Positions 11,055 to 24,169 of a stretch of 64,000 bases of DNA are shown here, one piece after another. Under the pieces are notes generated by a model. The model worked only from the letters and a program-made list of their open reading frames with translations, had not been told where the DNA came from and searched no databases. Position numbers and translations under genes: made by a program. The number at the start of each line of letters is the position of its first letter. The first letter of the stretch is position 1. Source of the DNA: Brevipalpus yothersi (Eukaryota; Arthropoda; Arachnida; Trombidiformes; Tenuipalpidae); contig QZCP01000019.1 in NCBI GenBank assembly GCA_003956705.1, positions 73,573-137,572 on the forward strand, read 5' to 3'.

Positions 11055-11315
11055 TCAGCTTACCAATGATTATTCAAAATAATCATTTCAAATACTATTG
11101 GAAGGACTATTTCAAATGCTATTGAAAAAATTATTCCAAATACTATTGGAAAATTATTTTAAATATTATTGGAAAGATTATTCCAATTATTCTTTCAATA
11201 ATTATTTCAAATGCTATTGGAAAAATTATTCCAAAGATGCTCCTAATTATTATTTCAAATATTATTGGGAAAATTAGTTTCAATATTATTGAAATGATTT
11301 TTTTGAATATTCTTT
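11055..11315. repeat. 24-bp AT-rich minisatellite, about 10 degenerate units
   Basis: Tandem units of roughly 24 bases built on ATTTCAAATACTATTGGAAA and its variants, with alternation suggesting a 48-base higher-order unit. Because 24 is a multiple of three, the minus strand reads as an 8-residue periodic hydrophobic string (IIFPIIFE / IIIRSIFG). I regard that as a by-product and not a gene, although the frame is open for 77 codons. Confidence 0.75.
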
Positions 11316-12131
11316 GGTGGGCCTTTCTGAATATGCTTAGAATAAATAATATTAATTTTATTAGGCTAGTTTTCAAATTTTGACCACTTTTTAGTGGTTT
11401 AATCAGCAGACTAACATCGGAAATTATAATAGGGAATTTTAACTTTTGATTTGAGCTTCCGTCTCGGTTGAGTGATTTTTGTTAAAAATCAAAAATTGGT
11501 TATATCTCGGTTATCTTTTAGGGATTTTATTGATTCAATCTTATTTTTCAAAAGTCATGAAGATAATTAGGTTCACAAATTTTCATCCAGCTAGAGGGCG
11601 TAGTCTCTGACTTTTTTGTCCACTTGATTTTTGCTAAAGCTTGATTAGTGGACATTTCTTGATGGAATTTGTGACTTAGATTGATCTTATGGTGATCAAC
11701 CATCTCTGAAAATTCTATCACGCTTGAGTGATTTCACTGATTGTTGTAGCTTTTTGAAATTGTTTCCTCTTTATATCTTCATGGCTATTGATTATTTTTG
11801 AATGAAAATTCATGTTTGACTTCATTACCCCTTTATCTAGATTCTCTGAAAAAATTATCTTTTTCGAATGCTCCTTTCCAAAGACATAGATTTTTCGCGT
11901 TTTTACTGAGGCTTTTCCTGAATTCGCGTAGAAATGGCTTCGTATTATACCATCAAAGCATCATTCTGAGAAGAAGATTACTGTGGTGAAGAGAGAGAAA
12001 TATTGCTTCATGAAGCTCGCACAACCAAACACTGGGTCTTAGAACCTACGCTTCCCTTTGCTGATTGTTGCTTTCTTTTCTCTCAATTCATCTCTATAGA
12101 ATCCATTCTCATTTATGATTCTCTTTCTCAG
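11316..12131. other. Intergenic region upstream of the duplicated exon
   Basis: No recognised gene. A pyrimidine-rich stretch ends at TTCTCTTTCTCAG (to 12131), a good 3' splice site for the exon that follows. An earlier exon carrying the start codon should lie in this interval or further left, but I cannot identify it. Confidence 0.4.
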
Positions 12132-12555
12132 ATAGCAAGCACAACACCCAGTGGTATGCCACTCCTTGATTACACCCAATTCACTCCCAGTGGTCATCCG
12201 TATAATCCATCCGATGAGTCGAATAATAACTACTTCCATACTCCAGAGGATGAGTGGTCACCGATTGCGAGGAGAGTAGCATTAGAAGATCTGTTTAGAG
12301 ATGGAGAATCTAGCAAAGCAGCACTTCATGATGAAGCACTAGTCTTCGGTCAGATCCTGGCTACGCTCACTCGTCCGAAGCGTATGTACATGCTGAACTC
12401 CCTCCCTGGAGGAATCTTCACCAAGCTAGCATCGGTGAATGGATGAGAAGAGGAGGTCAAAGCACTTCGAGAGGAGTGCTACGAAAGGGGACCCTCATTT
12501 TTATGGATAAAATGAATCGTCATGCCCAGTGAGCTCACAAGAGAACTCGTTAAAA
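12132..12555 (+). pseudogene. First copy of duplicated unrecognised exon, broken
   Basis: Aligns over its full length with the copy at 12828-13268. Shared protein motifs are (T/S)SGM, FTPSG.PY..SDES, TPED.WSPI.RR and the region around RMYMLNSLP. The reading frame ends at a TGA directly after SVNG, where the second copy has a tryptophan codon. Beyond it the EEEVKAL...EEC homology continues, followed by further frame disruption. The exon begins after a clear 3' splice site (TTTCTCAG). Family unknown; the sequence is hydrophilic with no membrane segment or signal peptide. Confidence 0.55.
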
Positions 12556-12827
12556 GTTAGTTAGATTTTCGGAGTAACTTTAGAATTCCTCCCTCATTTT
12601 TGCACGAGCATCTATGAATTGTTTGATGAACTTTATATAATTTGGTGGAGATTTCATGAATAATAAACAATAAAGTCCTCACATAGTGGATAAATTACAT
12701 TGAATTTTATTTTCGTTGAGTTCCAACCTTTGTGAGAATTTCGCTCAATGATCGCTCCAATCATATCTGGCGGAGGTAGTCCGAGGGAGTCAAAATAATA
12801 AGCTGGACCTCTGATTCTCTGTTTCAG

Positions 12828-13268
12828 ATAGAACCTCAATATGGTACCATTACCTCCAGTGGTATGTCGCTCCCGAACTATGGGATGTTCACTCCCTCCG
12901 GCTACCCATACACCCGATCTGACGAGTCTGACAACGACTTGTTATCGACTCCGGAGGATGGGTGGTCACCTATTACTAGAAGAATACTATTGGAAAATCG
13001 CACTGGTGCTGATGAGGAGAGGAAAAGAGACCTCATCGATGAAGCCGGGACCTTTGAAAGACTCATGGCTAAGCTAAGTCCTCGTGAGCGCAGATATATG
13101 CTCCGCTCTCTTCCTGATAGGACTATTTCGGAGCTCACCAAGGTTGAAGGATGGAAAGAGGAGGTGGAAGCATTCTGCTCAGAATGCACCAAGATAGGAC
13201 ACCTCACCCTCTTAGATAAAATGAGGCGACGAACTGAGCAAGCTCACAAAAGAGGCTACAAACTTTAA
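12828..13268 (+). CDS. Second copy of duplicated unrecognised exon, open
   Basis: An open frame from the 3' splice site CTGTTTCAG (ends 12827) to the stop TAA at 13266-13268, 146 codons, with the first internal ATG at 12864. I do not recognise the family. The N-terminal half is rich in Ser, Thr and Pro with FTPSGYPYTRSDES and TPEDGWSPITRR. The C-terminal half is charged and probably helical (LSPRERRYMLRSLP, EEVEAFCSECTK, DKMRRRTEQAHKRG). No signal peptide or transmembrane segment. Splice acceptors conserved in both copies indicate a terminal exon of a spliced gene whose first exon is unidentified. AATAAA-like signals follow in the duplicated 3' flank (about 13378). The paralogue immediately upstream is broken, so this is the copy more likely to be functional. 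Confidence 0.5.
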   Translation: MEPQYGTITSSGMSLPNYGMFTPSGYPYTRSDESDNDLLSTPEDGWSPITRRILLENRTGADEERKRDLIDEAGTFERLMAKLSPRERRYMLRSLPDRTISELTKVEGWKEEVEAFCSECTKIGHLTLLDKMRRRTEQAHKRGYKL

Positions 13269-13527
13269 TTAGATTTTGTAGTAACTTCAGAAGTTTCTCC
13301 TCATTCTTGCACGAACATTTTATAAATTCTTTGATAAACTTTTGGTAATTTGGTATGGATTTTATGAATAATGAACAATAAATTCCACACGAAGTGGATA
13401 TATCACATTGAATTTTATCTTTGTTGAATTTCCAACCTTCGCGAGAATTGTGCTCAATGATCGCTTCGATTCTATCTGGTGGAGGTACTCCGAAGGAGTC
13501 GAAATGATAAGCTGCACCTCTGATAGG

Positions 13528-15560
13528 TCATAATTGAGTCACACAATGACTCCCTTCTCTCAATCGCTTTTCAGAATTGATGACTGATAGATCTCTGATT
13601 GGAGGAGCTCCATGGAATCTTGCTGTGGCTCTTGAAGCCATCATGATATCAAAACTCGATAGCATCATGCATCTGTCATCTTGCTATGCTACCAATATAT
13701 TTGAGCCATTGAATCGAAGTGAGTGAGCACAATTTGCTGGTCCATGACTGATATCTTGTCTCCGCATTATCTCATCTTTTTCGCAATAAGGAACTCGATG
13801 ATTGAGCTCAGAACCTGATAGATTCCTTCGTTCCTGTTTGACTCTCAGATAGCCTGAAATTCGTTTGTAGAAACATGATTTTCCTTGTAGTCTTAATCAG
13901 TTTACAATTTCGTTGAACACTTCTGATGAAAATTGAGCATAGCTATCGATTGAGTTGATGGAATATCTGAAATGCATATCTATCAGCTTTAACAAAATTG
14001 TGTCCCTGAAAGAATAATACCCCAGTCATCAAAATTACATCATGCATGAGAACAATCATCACATGAACAACAAAATGGCCATTCCAAAATGTAAAGGCTG
14101 ATAATTTGAGTGGCTCCGGCTGAGAGTAAACTCTTCATGAGCAGTGGAGGGATAGAGCTGACTCTAAGAGAATCAAGGCAACAAACTCCGCCGATAAAAG
14201 CTACGTTTTTGGGCGCTGTCAAATGATGGGCTCAAAAATTATCAGGGAAGATACCCAGACACTATGCAATATTTACGATGGAATATTCATATCTGTGAAA
14301 GTCCGGTGCTTCAGATGTAATCTCGAGGTGACAAATGATTATGCGTCCGTCTAAATGCACAGAGATACCCCTGCTGAGGAGAAGAATTCCGTAATCAATT
14401 CTCCAAGAAAGCTCCAGGTAGGGAAGATGAAAATGGAGCTCTCCTGATTAGCTGAGGTGAATGATAAATACTCCAAGTTGTGGAGTATTAGCTCAGCAGT
14501 TCTCCATGACAATCTTCTGAGAAAAATTCCCGAAGCTCACTCTCCCTGGCAAGAGCCCATGATCATTTAACGCCCCCGACATAACTCGTGACTGGAACAG
14601 TAATGATCTTTTATAGACCACATCCACCCCAACACTAATCATGAGAATTGTACAGTCATTCCAGTTTTCTTCCAGAGTGGAGGAACATTTACCTCCTTTT
14701 GTCTCATCTGGTAGTGGATAGGATGACGAGACTCCACTTTTATCTTCACTTGATAATTTCTGATATACCATGGTGTAGTGATGAACCTTTCTCTATCTTC
14801 TAAACATGGATCAAAAAATGATTTCTCCATAATATACAAGTTGTCTGAGTGAAGAAATGAGACTCAATATATCTTTAATACTATCTGTACATCACAGATT
14901 TGGTTGGGAGGAGAAGCTCCAATCTGGGAAATATTGTATCCGTATTTTGAATTCTGACAGCCCAGCAATATCTCACTCCAAACATTCTCTTTGGCATTCA
15001 AAATTCTCTTTCTCATGTGGTATGTGTTGTATGAAATTCATAAAATCACTTCCAAAATATGGAAAGTATATTGATAGTTTTATTAACTGTTGATTGAAAA
15101 ATGAATATACATTGTAGATTGGAGTCTTCATGATCATGAAAGGCAACAAAAATATAAGGTGGAATAGAATAAAAATGAAATGAAAGCATGAAAAGATATC
15201 TTATTAACTTCATCGAAACTCATGTTGAAGATGGATCAAGAGGAGTAACTAATATTGAATCCAGGCAATATATCAGTCAATTCAGGAGAGTGAATAGTAT
15301 TGAATCTGAGTCGTAGAGAGCCTCGATGCTGGATAAAAAATATTTTTGCGCATCCTCGCCAATCAACACCGATGACGTTGTAGTCAACAGTTTGCTTGAA
15401 GATGTTGTCTTTCAATTTCTAAATGGTTGTGAAAAGTATCGAGTATTTAGGGTTTGATGCTTGTTAGTTTTGAAAGAATTGAGACTTACCATGGACCAAA
15501 TCGTTCCATCAAGCCGACTCCAATATCCAGGTATGATCTCGATTCCATTCGATTCATTGG
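13528..15560. other. Intergenic with weak minus-strand coding remnants
   Basis: No firm gene. On the minus strand about 14839-14493 and 14480-14040 contain open segments with non-random composition in shifting frames (for example a stretch encoding WRIDYGILLLSRGISVHLDG near 14407-14345, and ILEWPFCCSCDDC near 14085-14050), interrupted by stops. They may be an old pseudogene; I cannot name the family. The remainder is featureless. Confidence 0.25.
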
Positions 15561-16262
15561 AAGGACAATGGTCAAAACTGTCCCTGCTCAGATTCCGATG
15601 AAACTTTCTCATCAGATGTTATCAGGTGTGATGTGAGCAAAAATGGGGATAAAAATTCTCTATGACTCATACCTCTGGGGATATGACCATTTTTTCATTT
15701 TCGAAAAAAAATCATCATATTGAGATAAAAATGGTATCATAGGTTTTCTTATCAAATGCGTGATTAGATGAAGTATGACTCATCCTCCTGATAATACTGG
15801 AAGCTAGTTAAAATCCACTTTTTGCGCTCTATCTCGAGAACCAGATGGTTTATCTCTGATATGATAGCATTTTCTTATCACTTAGGATAAGTGTGATAAG
15901 ATAACGTATCAATCAGCTAGGGAATCCTCAAGAAGAATCAACGCACCGAAAAAAGTGCTCTGACCCCCAGATATTCTTTTTACCATATCAGCACTAATAA
16001 GGAGTGTGACAAGATAACATATGACTCATACCTAGATTATCGGGAGAAGTTGGTTAAAAACAGCTTTCTATGATATATCTCGAAAATAAAAAATAAAAAC
16101 CAGAAATCGATAGCATTTTCTCATCACTCATTGAAAATCTCATAAGAAAAGATATGACTCATACATCAATTGTGATAAAAAATCGCTGGTGCTGAAAAAA
16201 ATGTCCTGAGCCCCGAATAACCTCGGTGCCCCTGAGATCCTTGTCAAAAATGTGATCAAAAA
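15561..16262 (+). repeat. Solo, diverged copy of the transposon terminal repeat
   Basis: Direct-orientation relative of the left TIR at 4942-5735, module for module, including the block missing from the right arm. TGACTCA cores are at 15663, 15776, 16022 and 16155. It is clearly more diverged from the two TIRs than they are from each other. No transposase and no inverted partner are seen nearby, so it is a solo end or the remnant of a deleted element. It starts at AGGACAAT, which helps to place the true terminus of the element. Confidence 0.8.
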
Positions 16263-16430
16263 ATATCGATTGAAATTATCGAGATCAATGAAATCAGATT
16301 AATACCCTTGCAAAGAGAGAAAGAGTTGAGGTGTAGATCAGAGAAAAAAGACTTGAAAAAGGCTCCGTGAGAATTCAGAAGGAATTCTCTGAAATAAAAA
16401 CTAGCACACATCACAATAATCGGTGAAGAG

Positions 16431-16620
16431 AGGCAGAGATAGTGGGATAATTCCTAAGAAAGATGAAATTCTCATCGAAAATGGAAAAGAGGTTAAGCAA
16501 TAGCAATAATTCCTAAGAAGGCTGAAATATCCAGTGAAAATGGAGGAGAGGCAGAGCTTTCTGAATAAACACCCAAAAAGCTAAAATATTCATTGAAAAC
16601 AAAAGAAAGGTAAAACTATT
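16431..16620. repeat. 59-60-bp tandem repeat, three full units and a partial
   Basis: Units begin GAGGCAGAG/GAGGTTAAG/GAGGCAGAG/AAGGTAAAA and share AATTCCTAAGAA..CTGAAAT and TC..TGAAAATGG cores. The units are diverged (about 70-75 percent by eye) and are not coding. Confidence 0.7.
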
Positions 16621-18719
16621 CAGATGGACTTTGGACTTTGCTGACCACCAGTCCATAATGAATCTTATTCAGTCATAGATTGGGATTTGGAAGTAATCAC
16701 AGAAGTAGTAGAGCTCAGAACTCGAATCATTCTAGAAAAATCAAATGAACGGCACCATCCTAATGATGGGACCTCAGCTTGTGTTCAGTAAAAATCACCC
16801 TTATTTGGAGAAAGCTTCGACGACGAGTGCTTAATCTTAAAACATCTCATCAACCTGAGTATCGGGGCTTGGGTGAGCTGCTGAGGCTCCTCCCACAGAG
16901 AAAAATATCTCAAATAAGCTCCAGGGTCTAGCGATTCTTCCTTTTAGCCCTTGGAAATATACTAGATAGCTGTTGTGACATAAGCACAGCATCCTCATGT
17001 CAGTGAACCAGATAAACTGGAGCAGTAATGCTGCAAAGTTGGAGTGATACTCTGCAAGCCTGCATCTAACAAAATCAACGATGGTACACCTATCTGAGTA
17101 TGATAGGTAGACAAATCAATATTGGATATGCTGATGAGTCAGTAGTCAAAGACATCACTGTGAGAGCTCCAATCTCCTCCTACTTTTGCATAAGACTTGG
17201 AGCCAGATAAAAGAAAATGAAATGGACATATCACAGAGATGCGTCAAGCTAGCTTGGAAAAACTTGCTCAGAATTTTACTCAATTTATGATTACAAACCT
17301 CTATGAGTTGACAATGAGTTCAGAGTGGTTTTCAGAGATATGATCTGCAAGCCTAGAAATAACAGTTTATGGTCAAAGATTAATGTATCTGACATGCTTG
17401 CTCCATAATGTGTACAGAGTGATTGGTTGAGATATGACATTTTTGACCAAAAATGTAGTTTATCTCAATTTTGTGATTGATCTATGGTCCATTTTAGTTG
17501 TTTCTATTTTCAGAGAGTGGATTGAAGCATATTTTTCAAAAAGACTAAGTTTCGAGGCAACTGGACGAGATTCAAATTTTTTCTAGTTAAACCAGGCTCA
17601 AGAACGTCAAAACTCATATCTCGAGAACGGAAAATTGGACAGAGCTGAAAGAAGCACCAATGTGTTTTTGATTAAAAAATCACTAAGATGATATGACTTC
17701 CAGATGAATCTGTGCTAGGGCTGGAAAGGTTTGTTTTCAATTGCTCTTCCAATCGGGTTTTTCGAAATCGGATCGAATCAAGTTAACTGGGGCATTGGAA
17801 GCTGAGCACTCGTATACTAACAACAAGGAGAGCAAACGAGTTGAAGGCTCTACCGTTCTTTATCTTTTCATGAAGGGAGTGTCAAAATAATCCTGTAAGC
17901 CTTGGGTCCAATGAAGCATGATTGTCGGATGCGTGGGAGTGAATACTTTGGAATACTTAACAAATTGCTTGACTGATTTCAAACGATGAGAGAATAATCA
18001 AGAATGTTTAAAAATGAAGAGAATGTATCCATATTCTAGTTGAACTATCAAGTAACCGACCATGCTGACATAAGGGTATCCGTGACTCAAACATTTTTTA
18101 TGATTACTGAATCAAAACTCAAACTAGAAAAATATCTTCTTCTTTACTCATCTCGAACAAATCATAGCTATTTGCTTTTGAGGAGAGGATTTTGGAAAGG
18201 GTAAAGAATCATATAGAAAGGGAAAAGAAAGTCCAGTTGAGCAGATTAAAAATCTAGTCTATTTTAGGGGAATGAAGAAGTTCTTGGAAATAGAGTGAGT
18301 TTTTCAGGTATGAAGGAAGATCGTGGCTCCCCTTTCCATTCTTCAACTCCTACTTCAATTCTGAACATGCATATTCCCAATCTCAAATGAGTGTTTATCA
18401 TGACAAAGGACATCAGACATCAGAGTGTGATGCTTGTATCTACCTTTTGCATAGTTTTATTTTATCAGATAATATACTCGACTAGAGAAAAAAGGAAAAT
18501 TCTTTCGATTGGCCTATTCATGACCCTATGTGATTCAATATTCTTCTGATACTATCTTCCTTGAACTGAAATAGATGAGCTCAACCAACATGGACTCATA
18601 CCAAACTATCAGATATGGCTTGGATAATCTTCTTGGTGAGAAAGATCAGAAAGAATGAACCTCATCTTCTTCTTGATTCATGTATAGCATGTATTGAGTT
18701 GATACATGAACGTAATCTA

Positions 18720-19060
18720 GTCAATACTAACGGAATTGAGCAGCAGATTCAAAATGAATTATGAGGTATATTTTTTCTGACATTATGATTTAACATAAGA
18801 CTTCTATGAAGCTCGTGTTGAACTAGTTTCATTCTTTGGATAATTGAGCTGTACCTTAAGCTATATTGTCAGGGAGCAGCTTTGGATATTCTGAATACTT
18901 GCTAAATTTTCAGTATGGAGATAGCTTTGGCTTCCCGGTTCTCAAAACATCTCTCCTTGCAAGTGTGTGTTTTCTATTCTTTGAGAGTGTATTTTTAATT
19001 CAACAATATCTTAGAGTGATAGTTTTTTTGCTCGAGAGTGGAATTGTGAATAAGTCAATA
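18720..19060. repeat. Duplicated block, copy 1 (partner 24170-24480)
   Basis: Shared strings include GTGTTGAACTAGTTTCATT, GGAAT(T/C)GAGCAGCA and AAAACATCTCTCCTT/AAAGCATCTCTTCTC at the same spacing. The function of the block is unknown. Confidence 0.65.
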
Positions 19061-22000
19061 CATTACCATGTATAGTTGATTAAGCGCAGTTCACCAAAAT
19101 AGAAGTGCACTTGGATGTATGAGAGGTAGTGGAGCTTGGACTTTCATCATATTGGATCCCGGAATAAGCTAGACTACGAGTTATGACTTAGTTCATCTGG
19201 ATAGATGAGATTTCTGTGATTGCAGGAAAAATTAGAGTACGAAGAGGCGCAAATGAATCAGAAGTTTCAAAATCATTCAATTTATGTGATTCGCGGTGCA
19301 AGGTTCTGTGAATTTTTTTGCTCGCGGCTCGGTAGAATTTCTAAGGCTAAAGAATATGTAACATGTAATATGCAGTTTCCCCTTGACTGAGCTATCGGAT
19401 CATTTAATTGATTGGGCTCGAAACATGCTATCAAAATTGAGAGTAGATTGCTTTGTACACTTCAATATGAGTTTCAATCGTAATCAACATACGTATCAAT
19501 CAGTTGTAGCTTTTCACAACGCCCATCGCTTCTGGTAATAAAAATTTCATTCAAAGAGTGATGCACACAATTCTTGGTGTCTCTCAATCCAACCAGCTTG
19601 CCACAGGCTCAACACATCAATAGAGTCTAATTATTTGGGGTGAAATGTCGCGTTCAGATCTCACAAAGCGAGATTCCTAATCATCCTCTCACCATGAGAG
19701 TGCTAAGCCTTTCCCTCCCAGTGGTCTTAGAGTGAAGTCTTGGTTTAAGCACAAATGGCTCTATTATATACAGGCATTCTCGTTGGTATACTGTTTTAGA
19801 GTAATAATGTTTCAAGTGGGGTGAAGCATTTTCTTCACAAAATTCACGAAGCTCAGGGATGGTTCCGTCATCCATGTCAGGAAAAAAAGCAGAGATTTCA
19901 AATTCTTATCACTTTGAAATTGAGAAATAAGTCATCCTCATTCAGGATTTGAACTCTAGACAAAACCCGAAATCTGTCTCTTCTCGACAGATACAATTCA
20001 TCCATTGAATCATAACATGAAGTCTTCTGCGATAATATGACTTCATCAATCCCGAAGATGATGACACAGATGAATACTACTCATCAGCATATTCTAAATT
20101 CTGAATTCATTCTATAATTTCTGCGCATACTAGTTCTTTTTACCAGATAGAGCTCGACGTTCAAATTGTTTAAACTGCAGTAATATCCTCTCCAAATGCA
20201 TTTCCTCTAACATCTAAGTTTTAATTTGAAGGCTTTTGCAAAGATGTGTGATCGGAACCTCATATCTTCGATATATCGAAAATAGAAATGGTTCCAAGTG
20301 ACTAGAATCTGCCGTAGTTGTCATAGGAGCTTCGAAAAAGTTGATATCTCTACAGAAGTAGAACTCGATAACTGAGAGGAGTATCGGACCATCAAGTTTA
20401 AATCAATGTAATGAATTTCTATTCCATCATGGCTGGCTGTATAGCTTTGCTGAGATCAGTCATCAGTTTTGTTTACGTGGTTCAATCGTGACTCTCATGG
20501 ATGATTTTTATCTATTCTTCATAGTTGAAGTCGGATTCCTTATTTCAAGAGCTTATCCGTTAATCAGGTTTGTTGTAATCGAAGTTTTCAATTGATTTGG
20601 ACGCATAATGAAAATTTCACAAGCTTAATTGCAAGAAAGATGATTATCGTTGCTCATGACGGAGAAGCATGTTTCGAGTTGAGAGAAAGAGTTGAGTTGA
20701 AGGATTGGACCACAAAATTCGAAAAGTAAATCTAGTCGAGATTGGGCTAGTTTCTGATTCTATTTCAGTCAGTAGCACAACAAGTTTCAATTGCGTTCAC
20801 TCCTCAAAACGTGATCTCTTATTTTGTAACTTAGTCTACTGTTCTTAAACACTCTGAAATGGAATAACTTGACTTCAAGTAATTCTTGTGTCTTATTTCC
20901 GATTGATATTATCAACTGAGAAACAGATTACTCAACAAATATGAGAGGAGATATTCTCATGACTCCTCTTCACCCACAAGTTTCATCATGGTCAACTCAT
21001 ATCGGGATAAGAGACATCTCCACATCTAATCCTTTACAGACTTTATCGCTTTTAAAGTGCTTAAGAAGCAGAGAAAATTTTCAATGAGTGTATTAAAAAC
21101 TTTAAGTTGAGGATTCGCTTCAATGCCCAGCTCGAAATACACCATATGTAACCTTCTGAATTATCTCCAGTAACTAGCAACTGAGAACTCCCTGAGGTTC
21201 TTATAGTTTAGGAGGAATTCATCCGATCTCTTGGGAAAATCTTTTTTTAATTTCTATTCGCCCTATAGTTTGAACCTGATCATCCACATAGCCCATTCAT
21301 TTGGATCAATTATGATATCCCAAACAATGCAAACTGATACATGCGATACAAACCATCGCATATCCATTCTAGACTAGATATTTCGTTCGTCTCTAAACAT
21401 TCCTTACAGTTACACAAACCTTCTAACGATAAGCATCAGCATTCATGAAGATCTTAGGTTTCAATCAATAAGAACATCTCCAATACGGACCATCCTACAT
21501 TCGATATGCCATTGGATTTGGGTGGATGTTCTAGTACCAGATCCGGAGTTATTGATCCTAGAAGCTATTGAACAATTAAGGAAATCAATATGTGAAGAAT
21601 TCATTTGTTTGAATTCATATTAGTGAGCACAGAATAACTGTCTATTGATTAATGAAAATAACAGGCTGCATTATGAGAAATTTCACTTGAGCTCAATCCA
21701 TATCAAACTATTGAATTGTTCTAGGTTAGGATGGGTGAGAATGAAAAGTTCTGAGATCTTCTCCAAGATTAGGTTGACTATGTTGGTCCGGGAGAAATTC
21801 TTTAGGGTTTTGATATAAATACATGATTGAGATGGAGATCGCATGCAGAGCATTCAGGAAAACCAAGCTTCAATGTACAATTCAGTGAGCTCAAGAAATA
21901 AGAATCATGAGCGCAGTTCATAATTCGAAGATCTCTGGGGGTAAAAGAAGGCCAGAGTAGAAGAATCATCGATTAGAGAAAGAATTTCTCTTATGGATAG

Positions 22001-24169
22001 AACGACATGAGAAACCTGTCCCACGTACAGTGTTTGATAACCTCCTCCGAAAGAACAGTCGCAAGACTAGTAGCTTCTTTCTGCTGTTATTTATTCTAAT
22101 AGATTTTATGAGTTAACACAGTATGACCGTACTGAAATACCATTTTTCTAGCTTGTTCAATTCTGTCAATGTTGTAAATAAGAGATTTGATCAAAAGCCA
22201 TCACTCTTTCTTTCACAGAAAAGGTATGAGAACAATTCTCTTCATCAGCACAATTTTGATTATCACTTATTTGTGCCATCGGAAGAATCTAGTCCTGGTT
22301 GGTTTCCTCTTTTTCAAATTATGGTGATTCTCTGTTATCAGGGAGCGAATGATGGAGTTTGAGCTCATAAGAAGCATTCCTGGCAGAGAAGAAAAATCTT
22401 AAAGATATGATACCTGCCTTTCATCGCTCTAAGCGAAGGCGATTATCCACAGCTGTCTTGAAAAACAAAAATAAGTCAGTTCAAACCAGAGAAAGTAGAC
22501 AAATGAGTGAAGTCCATGATGAAATAAGTAAGCGAGAAGATTGAAGGTTCAAATCCAGTATCTAGAATGAAAAGTTTTCCGAAAAAAAGAAGATAACCTT
22601 CATGACTCCATGAGTATTGTGCTTTGAACCTTTCATTGTATGTTGAGCAATTGCATCGGAGTTTAGTTGAATCTTATCGCAAATATACCGATAGTTTTCG
22701 GTAATTTGTCAAGATGAAAAATGGGGATAGACATGTCTTGCGTACAATTTCGTTCTGATTCGGGAATGTCGATCGAGCTGACACAAATAATTATTCTGTC
22801 AGATGGATAGTTGATTTTGAATCAGGCCTGTTGTACTCGGGGAAAATTTTAAATTGCTTGCATCTGGTCATAATCACACGCTATTTTGCAGATTATCCTG
22901 GGCAAATTGAGTGGGTTATTTCCTGTTCTGTCATGAATCTTTTCTCTAAAATTCTATTACAAGATGGTTGGAAAGGACTCCAAAACTACTGTATTTGAGA
23001 AGATATAATCTGCAATGAACTCATAAAATGGAGGATGCTGATTGTTATTTCCCTTAGGATTTCAGATTGATTGAGAATTCTATGATGGACTGAATCATAG
23101 AATTGATGGCTGTTGAACTGGGTGTCATATTGGTATGAGATAATCAATTCGAGTCCTTCCCAAGCCTATGATTCAGTTATTGGTGAAACTCATAAATTCC
23201 AAGCCGAAGATTTTCAACAGCTTCAACATGCTGTAAAGAGAGACTTTTAAAATTCTTGGAAAGGAATGTAGCTCTAATATCTGATCACGGCATTGGCATA
23301 ATGGGAAGAACTTCCAAGAGGAGTCCTTATGGCTAACCAATAATTTTTTCTATGGAAACCATGACAGTGAGGCCTCTGATTTGGAAAGACTCCTGAACTC
23401 CTGAAAAAAAATCACTCGATGGATAAATAGCCTCATCGAGATAGTTTTGTTAACCCAGTTGGGGTATTTCATATTTGAGGAGTGGGAGGAAGGTTGGGAA
23501 TGAAGAGAAAGTATTCATATGGTGATTCCATCAGTCTACTTATACAAAAGTAATCTAGCCAGAGCTGATAACATCCTGAGTCTCAGCAATTGCATTTGCC
23601 TGATAGTATGCCTGGAATTTGGAATACTAATCCAGCAAAACTGACATTTCACCGGCTGTTAATTGATGATGGCATTCCTGATTCAAATGTTTGATGAGAT
23701 CACCAAATAAAAGTAAATCTCAAAAAATATTCTCTCACTCTCTTTTCTTAAACTAAAATAATCATGACAAATGATGTCAACCATGTCTGACGCCGATGTC
23801 ACCCTCTTGCTCAGTTTCAATTTGATCAGATAATAATCTATACTCTATGGGAGGAAAGGCGATCCTATTGATCGACCAATTTGTATGCTCATAAGTAGAG
23901 TTGATCCAGTACTTTTCTATGGCTACACTAATTAGAATTAAGCAGATGGACTCAATCAACAGGAATCCATCTTAAAATACTAGAATTCCTCAAATAGTCA
24001 TCTTGGTAAGAGATTCCTGTAACTTCGTACGTCATCCTTTCCTCGACTCATCTTCAGGCGGAATCCAAAAATGAGCCTGATCAAAGGTTTGGCATTCAAC
24101 CATCGACACGTCAGCAAATTCCCTCAATTTTCAGATACATTCATCAAATGAATGCATTGACGTACCTCA

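Larger units (their letters stand above)
12132..13527 (+). repeat. Tandem duplication, two units of 696 bp
   Basis: Unit one spans 12132-12827 and unit two 12828-13527. Homology covers the exon and all of the 3' flank, for example AATAATGAACAATAAA, GTGGATATATCACATTGAATTTTA and the GGTGGAGGTA..CCGA block. By eye the units are roughly 80-85 percent identical, so the duplication is not recent. Confidence 0.85.

Noticed and set aside
11143..11376. Ile/Phe-rich 77-codon minus-strand frame as a membrane protein
   Set aside because: It is the translation of a 24-bp minisatellite; periodicity explains the open frame.
14493..14839. Two overlapping minus-strand frames as a gene
   Set aside because: Composition is mildly coding-like, but stops and frame changes are frequent and no family or consistent exon model could be built; kept only as a remnant in the intergenic entry.
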